The notes beneath the pieces are model-generated. The model was not told where the DNA came from. It saw nothing but the letters and a program-made list of their open reading frames with translations, and ran no database searches. Shown piece after piece: positions 1-58,789 of a stretch of 64,000 bases of DNA. The DNA lies in the NCBI GenBank assembly GCA_963854835.1, contig OY978526.1, positions 23,466,334 through 23,530,333 of the forward strand. Direction: 5' to 3'. The first letter of the stretch is position 1, and every line of letters begins with the position of its first letter. This DNA comes from Megamerina dolium (lineage: Eukaryota > Arthropoda > Insecta > Diptera > Megamerinidae). The translations under genes were made by a program, and so were the position numbers.

Positions 1-44845
<44,845 letters not shown>

Positions 44846-45467
44846 CTGGAAATACAAAAAAAAAAAAACATAAATACACACAATTACAATCAGCATGATT
44901 TCATAATATACAAGTAGGTTTATATGTACGATGTGTCTGTAATGAAAACACTTAATCCAATACAACAATAATTGTATTTCATTCGCACGGCTTGCTCGCA
45001 CTGCATTTTTCGACCTCTTTTGGGATTCCCCACAACAAAATGTAGATACATCCCAGTGCCTGTTTGTTTGTTTTCTTATTTTCCACTTATTTCGCCTTCA
45101 ATGTTGTCTAGCACGAGACACTTGTGAAAACACTCAAGTTGGTAACAAGCATGAGTTGTAACATTGAGAAGTTTTATCTTCTTGTTACTTAGTTATGTAT
45201 ATTCTACACATAGTAGTTAAGTATTATTGTATGTACATACACTTGTCACAAGTTTTGCATGTAAACGAAACTAAAACTTTTTATGATATTCATATGGCTT
45301 TTGTACAAATGATTAGCCGCATTGCCAAACTCAAACTGTTGATTAATGCTTTGGTGGATTAGATCATGACCAACACGAAACCCATTCAGGTTATTAATTT
45401 AATAATGGATCTTATGAAGGAATAAAAAATCCTTATATAAAATATTGTATTCGATTGTTGTTGTATG

Positions 45468-45997
45468 GGTGCCGTAGCTCAGTGGTTAGTGTGTTGACCT
45501 TCTGATCGGTAGGTCGTGGTTTCAATCCCCAGCTGAAGTATAACAAATGTAATATCGAAAAGATATTACGGAACGGTACCCACCTGTCGGCAAGCAATTG
45601 GCAATTCTTCAGGCAGTAAAAATGATATCGTTTGGTCGCAGTGCCCGTAACACTTGTGGTTGGCCCCCAGAGGTATCAGCTATAGGACTCATATCCTCTA
45701 ACAGACCTTGGTCTGGTTTCGCGTGGTCCACTTGATGAACAAGGATTATGTGCTTGTTCCAACGGCACGCTTTCTTTTGATTGATTGAACAATTTGCCAT
45801 GAAAAAGCTTCTAAAAGAACTCTGTGACAGAGCTCAGAGAAACTGATGTCGCAAGAGTTCTGCCGTTCAGAACCGGCTAAAATAAGTAGGTCACTTCTAA
45901 TACTGTCCAAAATTTCACACGCACAACAGTAATGGAAGAGAAGCTCGGCCAAAGAGCCCTTTGGTGCTTAAAAGTGGCACATATTGATTTGTTTTTA
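45468..45997 (+). mobile_element. tRNA-derived SINE, copy 5, with a foreign internal segment
   Basis: A complete head and tail, but the body is split after GGCAGTAA by about 170 bp (about 45619-45789) absent from all other copies. The element resumes at TTGCCATGAAAAAGCTTC. It lies about 0.6 kb beyond the Ace leader-exon acceptor. Confidence 0.9.
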
Positions 45998-46699
45998 ACA
46001 AGACGAAATGCAAAATGCCCGCTTCAAGCCAATGCAATCGTTTGATTGACAATATATTTTGGTTTTTATTAAAATCACTATAGAGTTGGCTATGTAGTTG
46101 GCCAACACATTCAGAACACATTCAATTGAAACTCAGATTTATCAACTCGACCATAAACTCTTCAACAAACATAAAATCTTTATCTTGTTATCCACCAACG
46201 AATTAATGTGCTGGAAAAAGTGCTGAAAAGGGCTAAACATAACTCTCTCGAAGTATATGTCGACCGAACGGCACTGGATTTGTTCACTCGAAAATACAAA
46301 ATCAGTATTTTCAAAAATACACTAACTCTTGCAGAGAAAGCAAAAGGCCTTACTGCACTTCCAACTTTTGCAAGAGAAAAATATAAACGGAAGTTCTAAC
46401 AGAAGTAAACAATTCTTTTATAAAAAAGAACAAATATTGTAATATCATGCCTTTACTTTAATTTTTTTTATTTTCGTTTTTCCTTTTATTTGTTTTGCTA
46501 ATTTTTAGCTTAAGTTTAAAACATTTTTTTTAATTCGTTTACAAGCAGAACTTCACATGCTTAATGACCGTATTATTTTGTTAGTTCATTCTTCTATTAA
46601 ATTTATAGCATTCAAATAATGAAAGTTAAACAAATCGTTCACTAGTTTTTAAAATTTAATTATTTTACAATATAAAGAAAACAAAGCCGCCATGCAAGA

Positions 46700-47210
46700 A
46701 AAACCTCGAATCGTCGCCGAAAAAAATATATCTAATTCCACACCTTCGCCATAGAGACGAAGTGTCGAAACGAAGCAGACAGCGCCATCTGCCGGCAATA
46801 GATAGCACTAGCACAGGGTGGCCTAAACAAGAAGTAATATGACCGACACCACAGACAGGACTGGAGATGCTACAGTATTTTCTTCCAATTATCTTAAATA
46901 TCGGAAGCACTTTAACAAAAGGAATTCTTAGTCTTACTGGATACTTGTGCACTCTGTAGACGAAATCTATACCGAAAGTTTAATAATTGCCGGACATCAA
47001 AACTGGGCTAGGAAAATCAATATAACTTCCAGAGAAGTGATGATCATCACGGATGGATTTTAAGGAAATATTAGCACAGAAACAGAAATTTATTCAAACA
47101 GATTACAAATTTAAAAGACTTTCTGACGACAAAATATCTGTAACACAGAAAATTATTATTTGTGTAGACATTCGGACAGCTATGAAGGTACTTTGTAAAT
47201 GCTAAAGTTG
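46700..47210 (+). pseudogene. possible very decayed LINE RNase H remnant
   Basis: Near 47040 a frame reads VMIITDGF, and later IICVDIRTAMKVL, with the spacing expected for RNase H motifs (TDGS and SDSQAAIKAL) in LINE ORFs. Between them, pieces recall IYSNRLQI. The match is weak and could be chance. Confidence 0.25.
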
Positions 47211-47318
47211 TAAAGCTGTGAAGTTGTGAGCTTTATAGGGTCCTCAGACAACAAAGAGCAACGAAAAAAAAAAAAAAACGAATATGCGAGAAATGGATAA
47301 CAGGTGGTAGACTTTTCA

Positions 47319-47541
47319 TAGAAGGGGCCTACTTATTTTAGCCGATTCCGAACGACAGAACTCTTGCGACATCACTTTTACTGAGCCCTGTCACAGAGCT
47401 CTTTTAGAAGCCTTTAGAAGAATTGTCAATTGCTTGCCGACAGGTGGGTATCGTTCGAAAGAAAAATCTTTTCGATATTAAAATTGTTATGCGACCTACA
47501 GATCAGAAGGCCAACACACTAACCACTGAGCCACGGCACCC
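47319..47541 (-). mobile_element. tRNA-derived SINE, copy 6 (3' end missing, internal loss)
   Basis: Reverse orientation, from GGGGCCTACTTATTTTAGCCG to CTGAGCCACGGCACCC. The last about 80 bp of the element (tail) are absent. Confidence 0.88.
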
Positions 47542-49279
47542 GGGGAAGTACAAAATCGATTTAACACCAAAGCAAAAATACGGTGGAATTCAGCCAATGA
47601 ATATCGAAATATTTCAAATTATGTGGCCCAAAGCTCTCCGTACTCTATTATGGGTGGTTTTTTTGGTGGTCATAGGTATACAGGTCACCATATAAGTATT
47701 GGTACCCCTTCAGACACTTTTGCAGGAGATACCTTTTTCTATAACTACACAACCGTCAAAGAAAAATGGACCTATTGCATTGATGCAGTTTTCCCCAACG
47801 AACTCGAGAAACTAGCTTAGAGTGATATTCTAAACTTTTGCAAGGCTGCAAGGGGATTTACAACCTTACAACCAGCTAAATCGATTTATATTCATAAAAT
47901 GGCCCAAAAAGTCTTCCAATACGTCTTATTTATTTTTAACCTGTAAAACCTAATCTAACCTAGTGTATTTCTGTATATGAAATCTCAGATTATCAACTGA
48001 AACTAAACATTTTCGATGAAAAATGCAAACAAATCTCTGTTAAATCAAATTGTATAATCAACTAAAGCAACACATCCTCTTTAAATAAGAATTGCATGCT
48101 TCTTCATGCTTCAATATTTAGTAGCCAAAGTGTATAAAATATTTTTATCCGATTAAAATTGTACTCTACACACATACATTTACTCGTACTCGAATCACTT
48201 TTCGATCAATTCATTTTACCAAATATTCATATGAATAATGGAAATGCACATAACATAAATACAAGTATGCATATGAAAATATTGCTCAACAAAGACTATT
48301 ATAAATTCAATTTAATGAAATTATCACACAAATATTTCCAAATTTTATACCAACAATATGGCTACATATGCACACACTTGCATATTGTTGTACCCCATTT
48401 CCGTTCTATAAAATCAAAAGAGACATTTACACATACGCATTCAAATATACATATTTAGTCTAACATAGAATGTTCTCTGTCTGCATAGTAATCCATTTAT
48501 CTTATATGATGCCATGGATGCCATCAGCAATAGAAAATCAGAATCGGTATAGCAAGTGCATATGCGGAAAATTACATTACTCAATTAAGCTTGTGGCAAA
48601 TGCACCTCATAGGCGATTAATGTATTATGTCCAAATTGAGCCAGCATGAATATACGAAATTGCCATATCTGTACAAATAGTTCAGCATGAGTGCAAAACT
48701 GAAAATGTTCAAAAAAAATAAATGAAGCAAAATAGTCTGATACATATTGTATATGAAGGAACATGTGTCTGATGCATCTTAAACACGCATAGAAAACATG
48801 ACTGATTATTTGATTTGTTTGTACACATTTCAATAGTAGTCTGATGTCTATTGTAGATAATATATGAATTCAAAATATACTCGTATATGTCCAAAAGTGA
48901 TTTGTATTATGTCTGACATTTCTGTTGTTAAATTCTTAAATGAAAATATTGTATATCGATTGCCTGAAAATCAATGTAATTTTTTGTTGCTTTTATCTCG
49001 CGACGACATCCGATATTGATATATCAGCATTCATATAAATCCAACAACAAAATTAACGACTCAGTTAGTTACCTAATATGTTATATACATATAAAAAAAG
49101 AGATTTGAAATACTCTGAAATTTGAAATTCTTTCGAAAAAAAAAGCATAAAGCAAATCCTGGAAATAGACATTCAAAATCACACTTTTGTATAGGCTTAG
49201 TTTTTATACGATTTTTTTTTTAAATTAATATTTTAATTAAGAAATCCAATTATATGTACCAAATTTCTGCTTCATGGCT

Positions 49280-49975
49280 TTGTTTGTACGTGTGTAAAGT
49301 GTGAAAACATTAAAACTGAGGCATAATTTTCTATGGGAGGTAGGCGTCGCTTTAATCCGATTCTGTTCATTTTCACTCTAATGTATTATTGAGTAAATAT
49401 AATCATATAAAGTGAGTTTCAGATTGATATCTACATATTTTCATTTGCGAAATGTGAAAAAATGCATTTGAAGACATACTTTGGTATGAGAGGTAGGCGT
49501 AGTTTTTATTCGATTTTAATCAAATTTACGTTCATATATTCGTTTACAATTATAATTATAATTAAATACAATTTCTACCATATAGCTTTGTATTTACTCG
49601 CGAAAAATGTGAAAATATGCAAACTGAAGTGTTATTTTGTATGGGAGGTATGCGGAGTTTTCATCCGATTTCATCGAAATTTGGACTCATGTATTCGTTG
49701 GTAAATATATGGTGTAATGGTGTAAGTTTCATCATAATAACGTTATGTTCTCGTGTGCAAAGTGTAAAAAGATGCGTTTGAAGACATACATTTGTACTGG
49801 AGATAGACTTGGTTTTCATTGAATTATGTCTATTTTTACACTCATATATACATTTGTGATTATAATTACTTAATAGCTTTATATTTTCATGCTCAAAGTG
49901 TGAAAACATGCATTCGACAACATACTTTTGTATGAGAGGTAGCCGTAATTTTGATCCAATTACACTCAATTCTTT
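49280..49975 (-). repeat. second 155-bp tandem repeat family, reverse array (five units)
   Basis: The word TATGGGAGGTAGGCGT (complement of the 11.3-12.1 kb units) recurs near 49331, 49484, 49640, 49796 and 49931. Spacing is 153, 156, 156 and 135 bp. Each unit also has AAAGTGTGAAAACATGCATT. Confidence 0.85.
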
Positions 49976-51405
49976 TATACATTCATTCTGTGGTAAGACT
50001 AAATTCGTATAATGGATTTTAGCCTGATAGTTTTAGATTTATATGTATACTTTAAGTAGGAAAATATTTTAAAGCGACAACCTTTGAGGAATACCTGATA
50101 CACAGAATAAATAATTTTCTATTTAAATAATGTAATTCTATTTAAACATTTAAATGTACATGTATACGTTATCTTGCACTCGATCTACATACAATTAAGT
50201 ACAACATCTCTACCCTACACACACAGCAATGAGGAACCACCACTGGTTTTGATTTACATGATACAAAGTTGCAAAAAAAACAATCCTCAAAAAAAGGTAG
50301 CCAAGTCCTTAATGCAACTTTAATTATAAATGTTACACATGAGACTACTTAAATTCTGTTATGCCTTGCCAACCCATACACATACGATACACACTACTGT
50401 TTAGCAAGTAGGTAACAACTACATGTAATTTTAAACAATGGATGAAAAGTATTGTGATATGTATGATATATGTGATACATATATATCACAGCTGCTAGCA
50501 ATAACCAAAATACTATACTACTCGTATACTAAATACATAACTCACAAATGCACGTGCACAAACATTAATCACAGATGAAGCATTATTATGCACGAAAATG
50601 TCAACTAATGGACTTCCGTCATGGTATTGCTACCAAAAGTTGATATTTTAGTAGGTTCTCAAATGCGACTCATTGGTAACAGCAGCAGCATTGCTACAAA
50701 TCAAGAAAGTTAAAACAGTAGAAGAACAAAAGGAAAGAATGAAAAAGAATAAATGACAAAGACATTGAAAACGTGATTTTACATTTTCAAGCAAATTACA
50801 AAGGAAAACCTTAATAAACCTAAAGCTTTTAACTGTTTGCCATTATTGTGCTCCTAAGGAGTTTTGATGAAAAATACCAAACTTGATGTTCTTCATACTG
50901 ATTGCCAAGAATGGGAATGCATTATGAAAGTCATTAGATATAGGCACTCATTATATTCAGACTCGCACATATAGTAGAGTATATAAAATTATTATTACCA
51001 GTTTCTTTAGAATATTTAATTTGCCCTCAGTTGGCATTTCTATTGTTATTACCATGCCATGTCTTTGTCACTTTATATTTCTCTTTTTTGGTCATATTTT
51101 ATATGGTGCACCTCTATTAATGTCAAAGATTGTTTGTAATAATGTTGAAATTTTTTTTAATATGGAAAAATTAAATTTCTATATTATTGTAAACATTTTA
51201 AATGTACAAAATATTGATTACAAAAGTATTATGCGTAACCAATGTGTTGACATATAATTCCCGCGTTCCAGCTAAAAACGCTAAATACAGGTAAAAATTT
51301 TAGTCGCTTGGCTTAGCGGAAAATATAAAATTTGTATATACAAGAAGGCGTAAAGAAATTCCTCATTTGGATACACAATACTTATTTGTTTTAACTAATA
51401 CTATC

Positions 51406-51660
51406 TGGGTGCCGTAGCTCAGTGGTTAGTGTGTTGGCCTTCTGATCTGTAGGTCGTGGTTCAATCTTCTAAAGCTTCTAAAAGAACTCTGTGCCAAAGC
51501 TCAGAAAAAGTAATGCCACAAGGGTTCTGCCATTCGGAACCGGCTAAAATAAGTAGGTCCCTTCTAGTACTGTCCAAAATTTAACACGCACAACAGTGAT
51601 GGAAGAGAAGCTCGGCCAATGAGCCCTTCGGGGCTCTAAGTGCCACATATTTATATTTTT
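51406..51660 (+). mobile_element. tRNA-derived SINE, copy 7 (internal deletion)
   Basis: Target duplication TAATACTATC is perfect at 51396-51405 and 51661-51670. The intact A-box half is followed by a B box truncated after GGTTCAATC. About 100 bp is missing up to TTCTAAAAGAACTCTG; the tail is normal. Confidence 0.92.
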
Positions 51661-51674
51661 TAATACTATCAAAC

Positions 51675-53480
51675 CATCAAATTTGTAGGGAAGCACCCCT
51701 AAGAAGTGGAGATTCGGGGATTGTTACATTTCCCTGCTCTGGGGACATTCCTAGGAAGCTATTTACGATTTTCATGTAGTTTTTTTTTCGATCATTTTGT
51801 ATGGGAGTCCCCCTAAGGGGTAGAGATAGGAGGTAGATTTGTTTGAAAAATATGTTGAAGAGAAAAAGCTAATAAAGATGAGACATAGACCGCTATGCTC
51901 TATGTAGAGTCAATTTGTGTGCAGTTATGGAAATATTTGTATATTTTATAATAGTTTTTTGGTAAATTTGTGTGGGGGTTCCCTTAAGGAATGGAGATTG
52001 TTAAGTACATTTGGAGGAAATTTTGAGGAGAAAAAATTTACGAGGGTCAGTCCTACATTTTTCCACTCTAAACGCGACTCTTATTCAGTATATGCAGTTA
52101 TGGAGATAAAAAAAAAAATAAATATGTGGCACTTAAAGCCCCAAAGGGCTCATTGGCCGAGCTTCTCTTCCATTACTGTTGTGCGTCTTAAATTTTGGAC
52201 AGTATTAGAATGGACCTACTTATTTTAGCCGGTTCCGAACGGCAGAACGCTTGTGACATCACTTTTTCTGAGCTTTGTCACAGAGTTCTTTTTAGAAGCT
52301 TTTTCATGGCAAGTTGTTACTGTCGTAAGAATTGCCAATTGCTTGCCGACAGGTGGGTACCGTTCGAAAGAAAAATCTTTTCGATATTAAATTTGTTATG
52401 CATCAGCCGGGTATTGAACCACGACCTACAGATCAGAAGGCGAACACACTAACCACTGAGCTACGGCACCATGGAGTTATGGAGATATTTGTATATTTTA
52501 AAGTGGTTTTTCGGTAATTTTGTATTGGAGTCCTCTTAAGGGATGGAGGTTGTTAAGTACATTTGGAGAAAATTTTGAGGAGAAGAGATTTACGAGGGTC
52601 AGTCCTACATTTTCCCATTCTAAAGGCGACTCTAATTCAGTTATGTGGTTATTTATCGATTTTTAGATGTATTTTCGGAGTAGATGGACAGAGATTTTAT
52701 TGTTGTTGTAACAGCAGTTTTCGCTGAGTTGACAATCCTTAACGTGAAATGACCAGGGTATGTTTCGGCACAAAAACCAGATTGCCGTGGGACGGAGATA
52801 GAGGTTAAGAGAAAGTATTGTGGAGGAAAAATTCATTTAGGTTCGTCATACCTTTCATCACTCTACAAATATGATGAAATTTGTCGATTTTCAGATGACT
52901 TTTCGGTCATTTCGTATAGAAGTCCCCTGGACATAGGGGGTAAATATGTTTAGAGGAAATGCTGAGGTGAAAAATTAATAAGGGTCAGTCCTACTGTTCA
53001 TAGCACTAGATTCGATTCTTATTCGGTTATACTATTATTTTTCGATTTTCATATGGTTTTTTGATCCTTTTGTATGTAAGTCCCTTTATGGAGTGGAGAT
53101 AGGTAGTAAGTACGTTTGGAAGAAATATTATCAGAAAAAATTAATTAGGGTCAATCATACATTTCAAAACTCTATAGTCAATTTATTTTCACTTACGCTA
53201 TTAGTTGTTGATTTTCAGATATTTTTGCGGCCATTTTATATGGTAGTTCCCTTAAAAAGTGGAAATGGTGGGTAACTACGTTTGAAGGTCTAGAGCAATT
53301 CTTGTTCAAATATGAGGATATCTGTCGATTTTTAGATTTTTTTTGTTTTTTGTTTTTTTTGTTAATTTGGTATGTAAGTCTCCTTAAAAGGTAAATGTGT
53401 TTTTAGAAAGTGTCAAGGAGGGTGAATTCATGGATGTTAGTTATACAATAGCAATTGTTTTTAATTTCCTAAAGAAATCG
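51675..53480 (-). repeat. 155-bp family 1, long reverse array
   Basis: About nine units in reverse orientation (GTATGGGAGTCCCCTTAAG-GG, GAGATAGG, TAAATATGTTTGGAGGAAAAT, AATTAATAAGGGTCAGTCCT, ACATTT, GGCGATTCTTATTCAGTTAT). The array is interrupted by SINE copy 8 at 52108-52474 and by an unrelated GC-richer segment at about 52694-52800. Units become more diverged to the right. Confidence 0.85.
52108..52474 (-). mobile_element. tRNA-derived SINE, copy 8 (full length, inside a repeat array)
   Basis: Reverse orientation with a perfect 12-bp target duplication AGTTATGGAGAT (52096-52107 and 52475-52486). The body is nearly identical to the 35.77 kb copy. The A-rich left end is the complement of the T-rich tail. 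The insertion is younger than the array it interrupts. Confidence 0.93.
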
Positions 53481-55228
53481 TGCGATTACTAGATATTTCA
53501 CAAACTTTCTTTTTTTTTTATTGAACCAAAAATATAAAACTACAAGAAGACTTTGTTTAAAAATCAAATAAGTTGTGCCAAAAATTACATTTTTTTTTGT
53601 CTTCTATGTATTTATGCATTTCTACTATGTGTCTACTAGTATATTATATTAAGAAATTTCATAAGAGAAACGACATTTTGTCTGCAATTCACACGTATAA
53701 ATGTTTGAACGTTTTTATACGATTTTACATATTTTCATATTCACGAAGAAAGTTTCTTATTTTATTTTTTAAAATTCATGAGGTTCCAGTGTAATATGTT
53801 TATGTTATTTCTACTCTTTGTCACCCTCTTTGTCAAAGTTCGAATTGCAACCATCAACCATCAACATAGAACACCACTTCATTGTTGTTGTATGTATCGT
53901 ATGGAGGGTAGTATGTAGTAGTTTGACTTCTGTACTGAGTAGCGCAGATAAGGAGATTTAACATTTGTTGTGTTTAACATTTTTTGTAAATGCAGCAGTT
54001 TCTTCAACATTAGGTAGAGTTTACGTCAGTTTATGTATACGAATACTTAAATAAATATTGTATATAAATATGTATGAGATGAAAATGAGACCACCACACT
54101 ACCAGAATATGAATATGAATTTCATAAACTTTTGAGAAAAACGATTTTTTAGCAAAATGTGCACTTTTTCAGACATTACATTTCATATTTTTATTACTCT
54201 CTCTCCTTCTCTCAGTTTTGATTAACTTTTATGTCACTCTTTACAATTACGTCTTAACACCAAACAGAATGCTTGAATAAATGCTATTAGCGTTAGAATT
54301 ATCACAGTACATAATTTGAGTGTTTCAGTTCTTTTTTCATTTAACTTCATTTAACTATTTTAGAATTAATTGCTAGTCATTTTAGAATATACTATATTAT
54401 TGTATCATCAAAATTTTCGGACCTACTTATTTCGTCATAAGAGACATTTGCATAATCACATACTTCATATGGATTATATCTTCTGTAACTAGATTATAAG
54501 ATGGCTATATTTAATTTGTATCAAGGAAGTAATTATATGTATTTAAGATTCTTCTGATATAATATTGTATGAATTAAACAGGCGTACTTATATTAAGTAC
54601 TAAATCAAATTTAAATGTGTTACAAGCAAAAAAAAGAAATATTTAGGTTAAAGTTAAGAATATAAACCTGTGATTTCTACTACGATATCTGACGTAAGTG
54701 TACAAAAGTACTGCAAACTTAGACTTCCTAAACATAAGAAATAAGAAATTGGCTAATACAGAGCACTATCTCTAACAGAGACGTTTACAATCTGAGCAAC
54801 AGTCAATATCCTTAAAGACCTGAACTCAGATCTCTTGAAATCGATGATCAGCATAGATTCCCCAAATCTTATAATTACAATTATCGACATTTTTTATTCA
54901 AAATCAATCGTAGGTGATACTCTAGTGTTCATTATTTTCTAGCTCTGATATGCTACAAATAACCAATCGTAGTGTTGAAATTTTCAGCGCACGAACCCAA
55001 AAGTTTGAAAAAGTAGATTTTCATAATATTCTCATTATTTAACCATAAGATCTAACCTAAGATTTATCCTTAGCAACATTTCCCCAAAGCATATTTATTC
55101 TCTGTCTGAAATCCTTAAAGCACCTCCCTCACAAAGTGGAGAGCTTCCCGTACTCACAAAGGGCTGCTACAGAGATAAAATATAAATCAATCCTTCATTT
55201 CTTATATATCATCATAATATTTTCCAAA

Positions 55229-55666
<438 letters not shown>

Positions 55667-57917
55667 TTTCCAAAGCATACTTATCCTTTATCGCCACCTC
55701 TTTAGGGAACGGCTATGCAAATTTAATTGAAAATTAATAAATACCCACATAGCTGCGTAGTAACCGCTTTTCGGATGGTGAAAAGTGAATCCCAACCTCA
55801 TCAAATTTAACTTTTCAATTTTTTTCCCGAACACTCATACCTCTATCACCACCTCTTAATCGGGCGCTCATACAAAATGAACGTAAAAACATCCAAAATT
55901 GGCAACTATCCTCATAAATGCCCAGAAATTTTGATGTTTTCAATATTTCTCCCTAACCTACTTACATTCCAACTCCGCGCATTAGAAGGCGTACCACACA
56001 AAATTGAAGTTTTTATAAAATTCGCTTCCAGCATTACCAGAGTGATGAAACGTATAACCGACCTTCATTTATTTTTTCATCATAAGATTTTCTACAAACA
56101 TATTTAACCCCTATCACCTTCTTTTAAAGAGGCTCCCATACAAAAAAATCTTAAAAACATCTGAAAATCTAAAACTGACCGCGAATATATGTACATACCA
56201 AGGAATCGCCTTTAAGAGGGTGAAACTCAAATTCGATCCTTATAATTTTTTCGCTCTAAATATTTTTCACCTATTTATTTACCCTTTATCTCCGCCTCTT
56301 AGTGAGGCTTCCATACAAAACCAAAAAAATTCGAAAACCCATAATAATCGAAAAATAACAGTCCACAGTTGCTCAGGAATCGCCACTAGAGGAGTGAAAC
56401 GTAAACCCGATCTATATTATTTTTACATCTTCAATACTTTTCTTTTCTCACCCTTAGAGATGAGCTACCCTACAAAATTGGATTTTTTTTAATTAAATTA
56501 GTTTTGAAATATTTCAAATTTTTAATTGGCACCGGAAATCGTGTTTAATAATATTTTTTCATACATTGAGTCACCTTAATACTATATATTGTATAGAGAC
56601 ATGTAAAATTAAAATAGCAATTTAATATCTACGATATATTGTGTCTTGTACGAAATGTTCTAACTAGTCTCAATGCCTCACCTCAAGTTAACCTCTCTTA
56701 GTGGATTCTTTTTCAGTTGTCTTCTTCTCCGTATTTCAACTACATATAATATTACCTATATATATTGTATACCTAAAAATATTGACTAAACTATTCCATA
56801 TTGAATATGGCGAAAATCCAAAAATCACATAACATGAATTCTCCATTTGTTCATAGTATTTTGACATTTACTCATACTCGTACACATAGTGTACATTTTC
56901 TGAAGGCAAAACATACATATCTTACATATCGTATATAGGTTAGTTTCCAAAAGCATACTATACTATATTACACCAATTACTATATATCAACAACAATAAC
57001 AAGACTTTCATTCTTCTTTTGTGATTGTAAATGAAAATGAAAAACAAAAACTTCAAGAACATCAGCCTAATTGAGCTTTAACAAAGTTTATAATTTTTCG
57101 TCTTTCGTCAGTGTTGACGATGATGAAGATGAATATGCGGTATTGCTGTTGAGTCCTTTTGTATGATTTTCTTGGAAAGGAGTGCCAACCATCGCACAGC
57201 CAAATATATTTATGTACTACTTCCATAATAATCACTATTGACACCCATCCCTCTTTTGGATGGTGGTCTAATCGACCAATCGCTATTGACTATTTATTTC
57301 GTCAATTAACTTTCATCAAAATTTCGCCCTGTTCAAATCATAAATTACACTCAAATAACAAAACAACAACAAAAGTAATAATAACACCAACAACAACAAA
57401 TAAAATATTTTTTATTGTTGTTTCGACTTTTTGGTCTTACGGTGTACGAATTCACCAACGAATATCCGAAATATATTTTCACCTTGCTGAATGAACTTGT
57501 CTTCTTGTCTATCTATGCTGTCGACTACATATTAGATAGTCATCGAAGAGGATGACGATTAAGCAGAATATGTTTGTGATTGGCATTCAGCACCTGAATC
57601 CATTTATGTAGGTGTAGGTGTAACGATAGCATGACCAAACCCTTTTTCTTTGTATGCTTACTTGCAAAGAGCACGAAATGCTAATAATTTCAATTTTATT
57701 GTCACTTGACCTTTACAAAATTACAGAATATGTAAACGGCATGGATAACGAACAACAACTAACAATGACAACACCACTAACAGCAGCGACGGCGGTGACG
57801 ACGACAACAACGACGACTGAGACAAATAAACACATAAACCTAGTCGTGGCCTTTTGAAATTTACAACTTAATTTAGGGTCTCATTAAATTTGAGGTGTTT
57901 TCCTTAATTGGACGATG

Positions 57918-57935
57918 TTGTGTGTGTGTGTGTGT
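57918..57935 (+). repeat. (TG)n microsatellite
   Basis: About nine TG units. Confidence 0.85.
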
Positions 57936-58376
57936 TGTGGCTGAAAGAAATGTGGTTGCCGTTAATTTGAGCTTCATTTCTAAAATGGTCGATAAAATGA
58001 TTGATTAATTCATATTGGAAATATCAACCCAAATAAATACTCGCCAAATATGTATAAACGTATTTTGATTTTCTAAACTCTACCAAAAGGTGATCTGCTC
58101 TTTCTTTTTTTCCTCATCACTTTGGTGTTACTTTAAACTAATTCGACTCAATTCAATGTAGTACACATCTTTAAACAGTCCCCATCAATAACCACTTACA
58201 TACAATGGCAAATGCAGTGACCTTTCAAGTTTGAGTCGAACGTTGAATGTCGATAAATAAATTTGGCGCCATACAATAATAAAAAATAAAAAAAACAACA
58301 ACAACAAAAACAATCAAATAGCATCCACCAACAACGGGCGACGATAGCAATAATGAAAAGCAGTATAATAAATACC

Positions 58377-58399
58377 AACAACAACAACAACAACAACAA
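58377..58399 (+). repeat. (CAA)n microsatellite
   Basis: Seven to eight CAA units; followed by a (CAG)n run at about 58480-58494. Confidence 0.9.
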
Positions 58400-58498
58400 T
58401 TGTATGAACGAAATTGTTACCGTCGCGCTATTAGCAGCACGAGTCGCATAAGCCACGCGCATCGCAACTCATTTAACACAGCAGCAGCAGCAGTTGCC

Positions 58499-58512
58499 CT
58501 ACTAGGGGGCCC
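58499..58512 (+). promoter_or_regulatory. CTCF-like motif (weak call)
   Basis: CTACTAGGGGGCCC matches the CTCF consensus CCACTAGGGGGCGC at 12 of 14 positions, in a locally GC-richer, CAG-containing stretch 14 kb upstream of the Ace ATG. Motif match only. Confidence 0.25.
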
Positions 58513-58789
58513 TATTAAACAAATTCCTTTCTCGTGCTTCAATATTGGCACGGTGCTAGGCATCGTTGTCGCTATCGTTGGCTGTTTGTTTCTTCATCAA
58601 TCGTCACCATCATCGCTCATATTGTTTGTTTACCTCAATGCAATAGTATTACCTGTATACATAAGCATTTACATTAAGGTAAACCAAATTGTATGGAGCA
58701 AAATTTTTACAACGTGCTTCAGTGAAAAAAAAAATATAAAATTCTAATAATTTCAAATTTTTTTTTCAACAATAATGATGATACTAGGA

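Noticed and set aside
46208..46399. 63-residue plus-strand ORF rich in Lys
   Set aside because: Codon texture is not implausible, but it is short, isolated and without a recognised motif.
47423..47820. two overlapping plus-strand ORFs of 65-90 residues
   Set aside because: The first starts inside a SINE. The second (SIGTPSDTFAGDTFFYN...) matches no family I know and has no gene structure around it.
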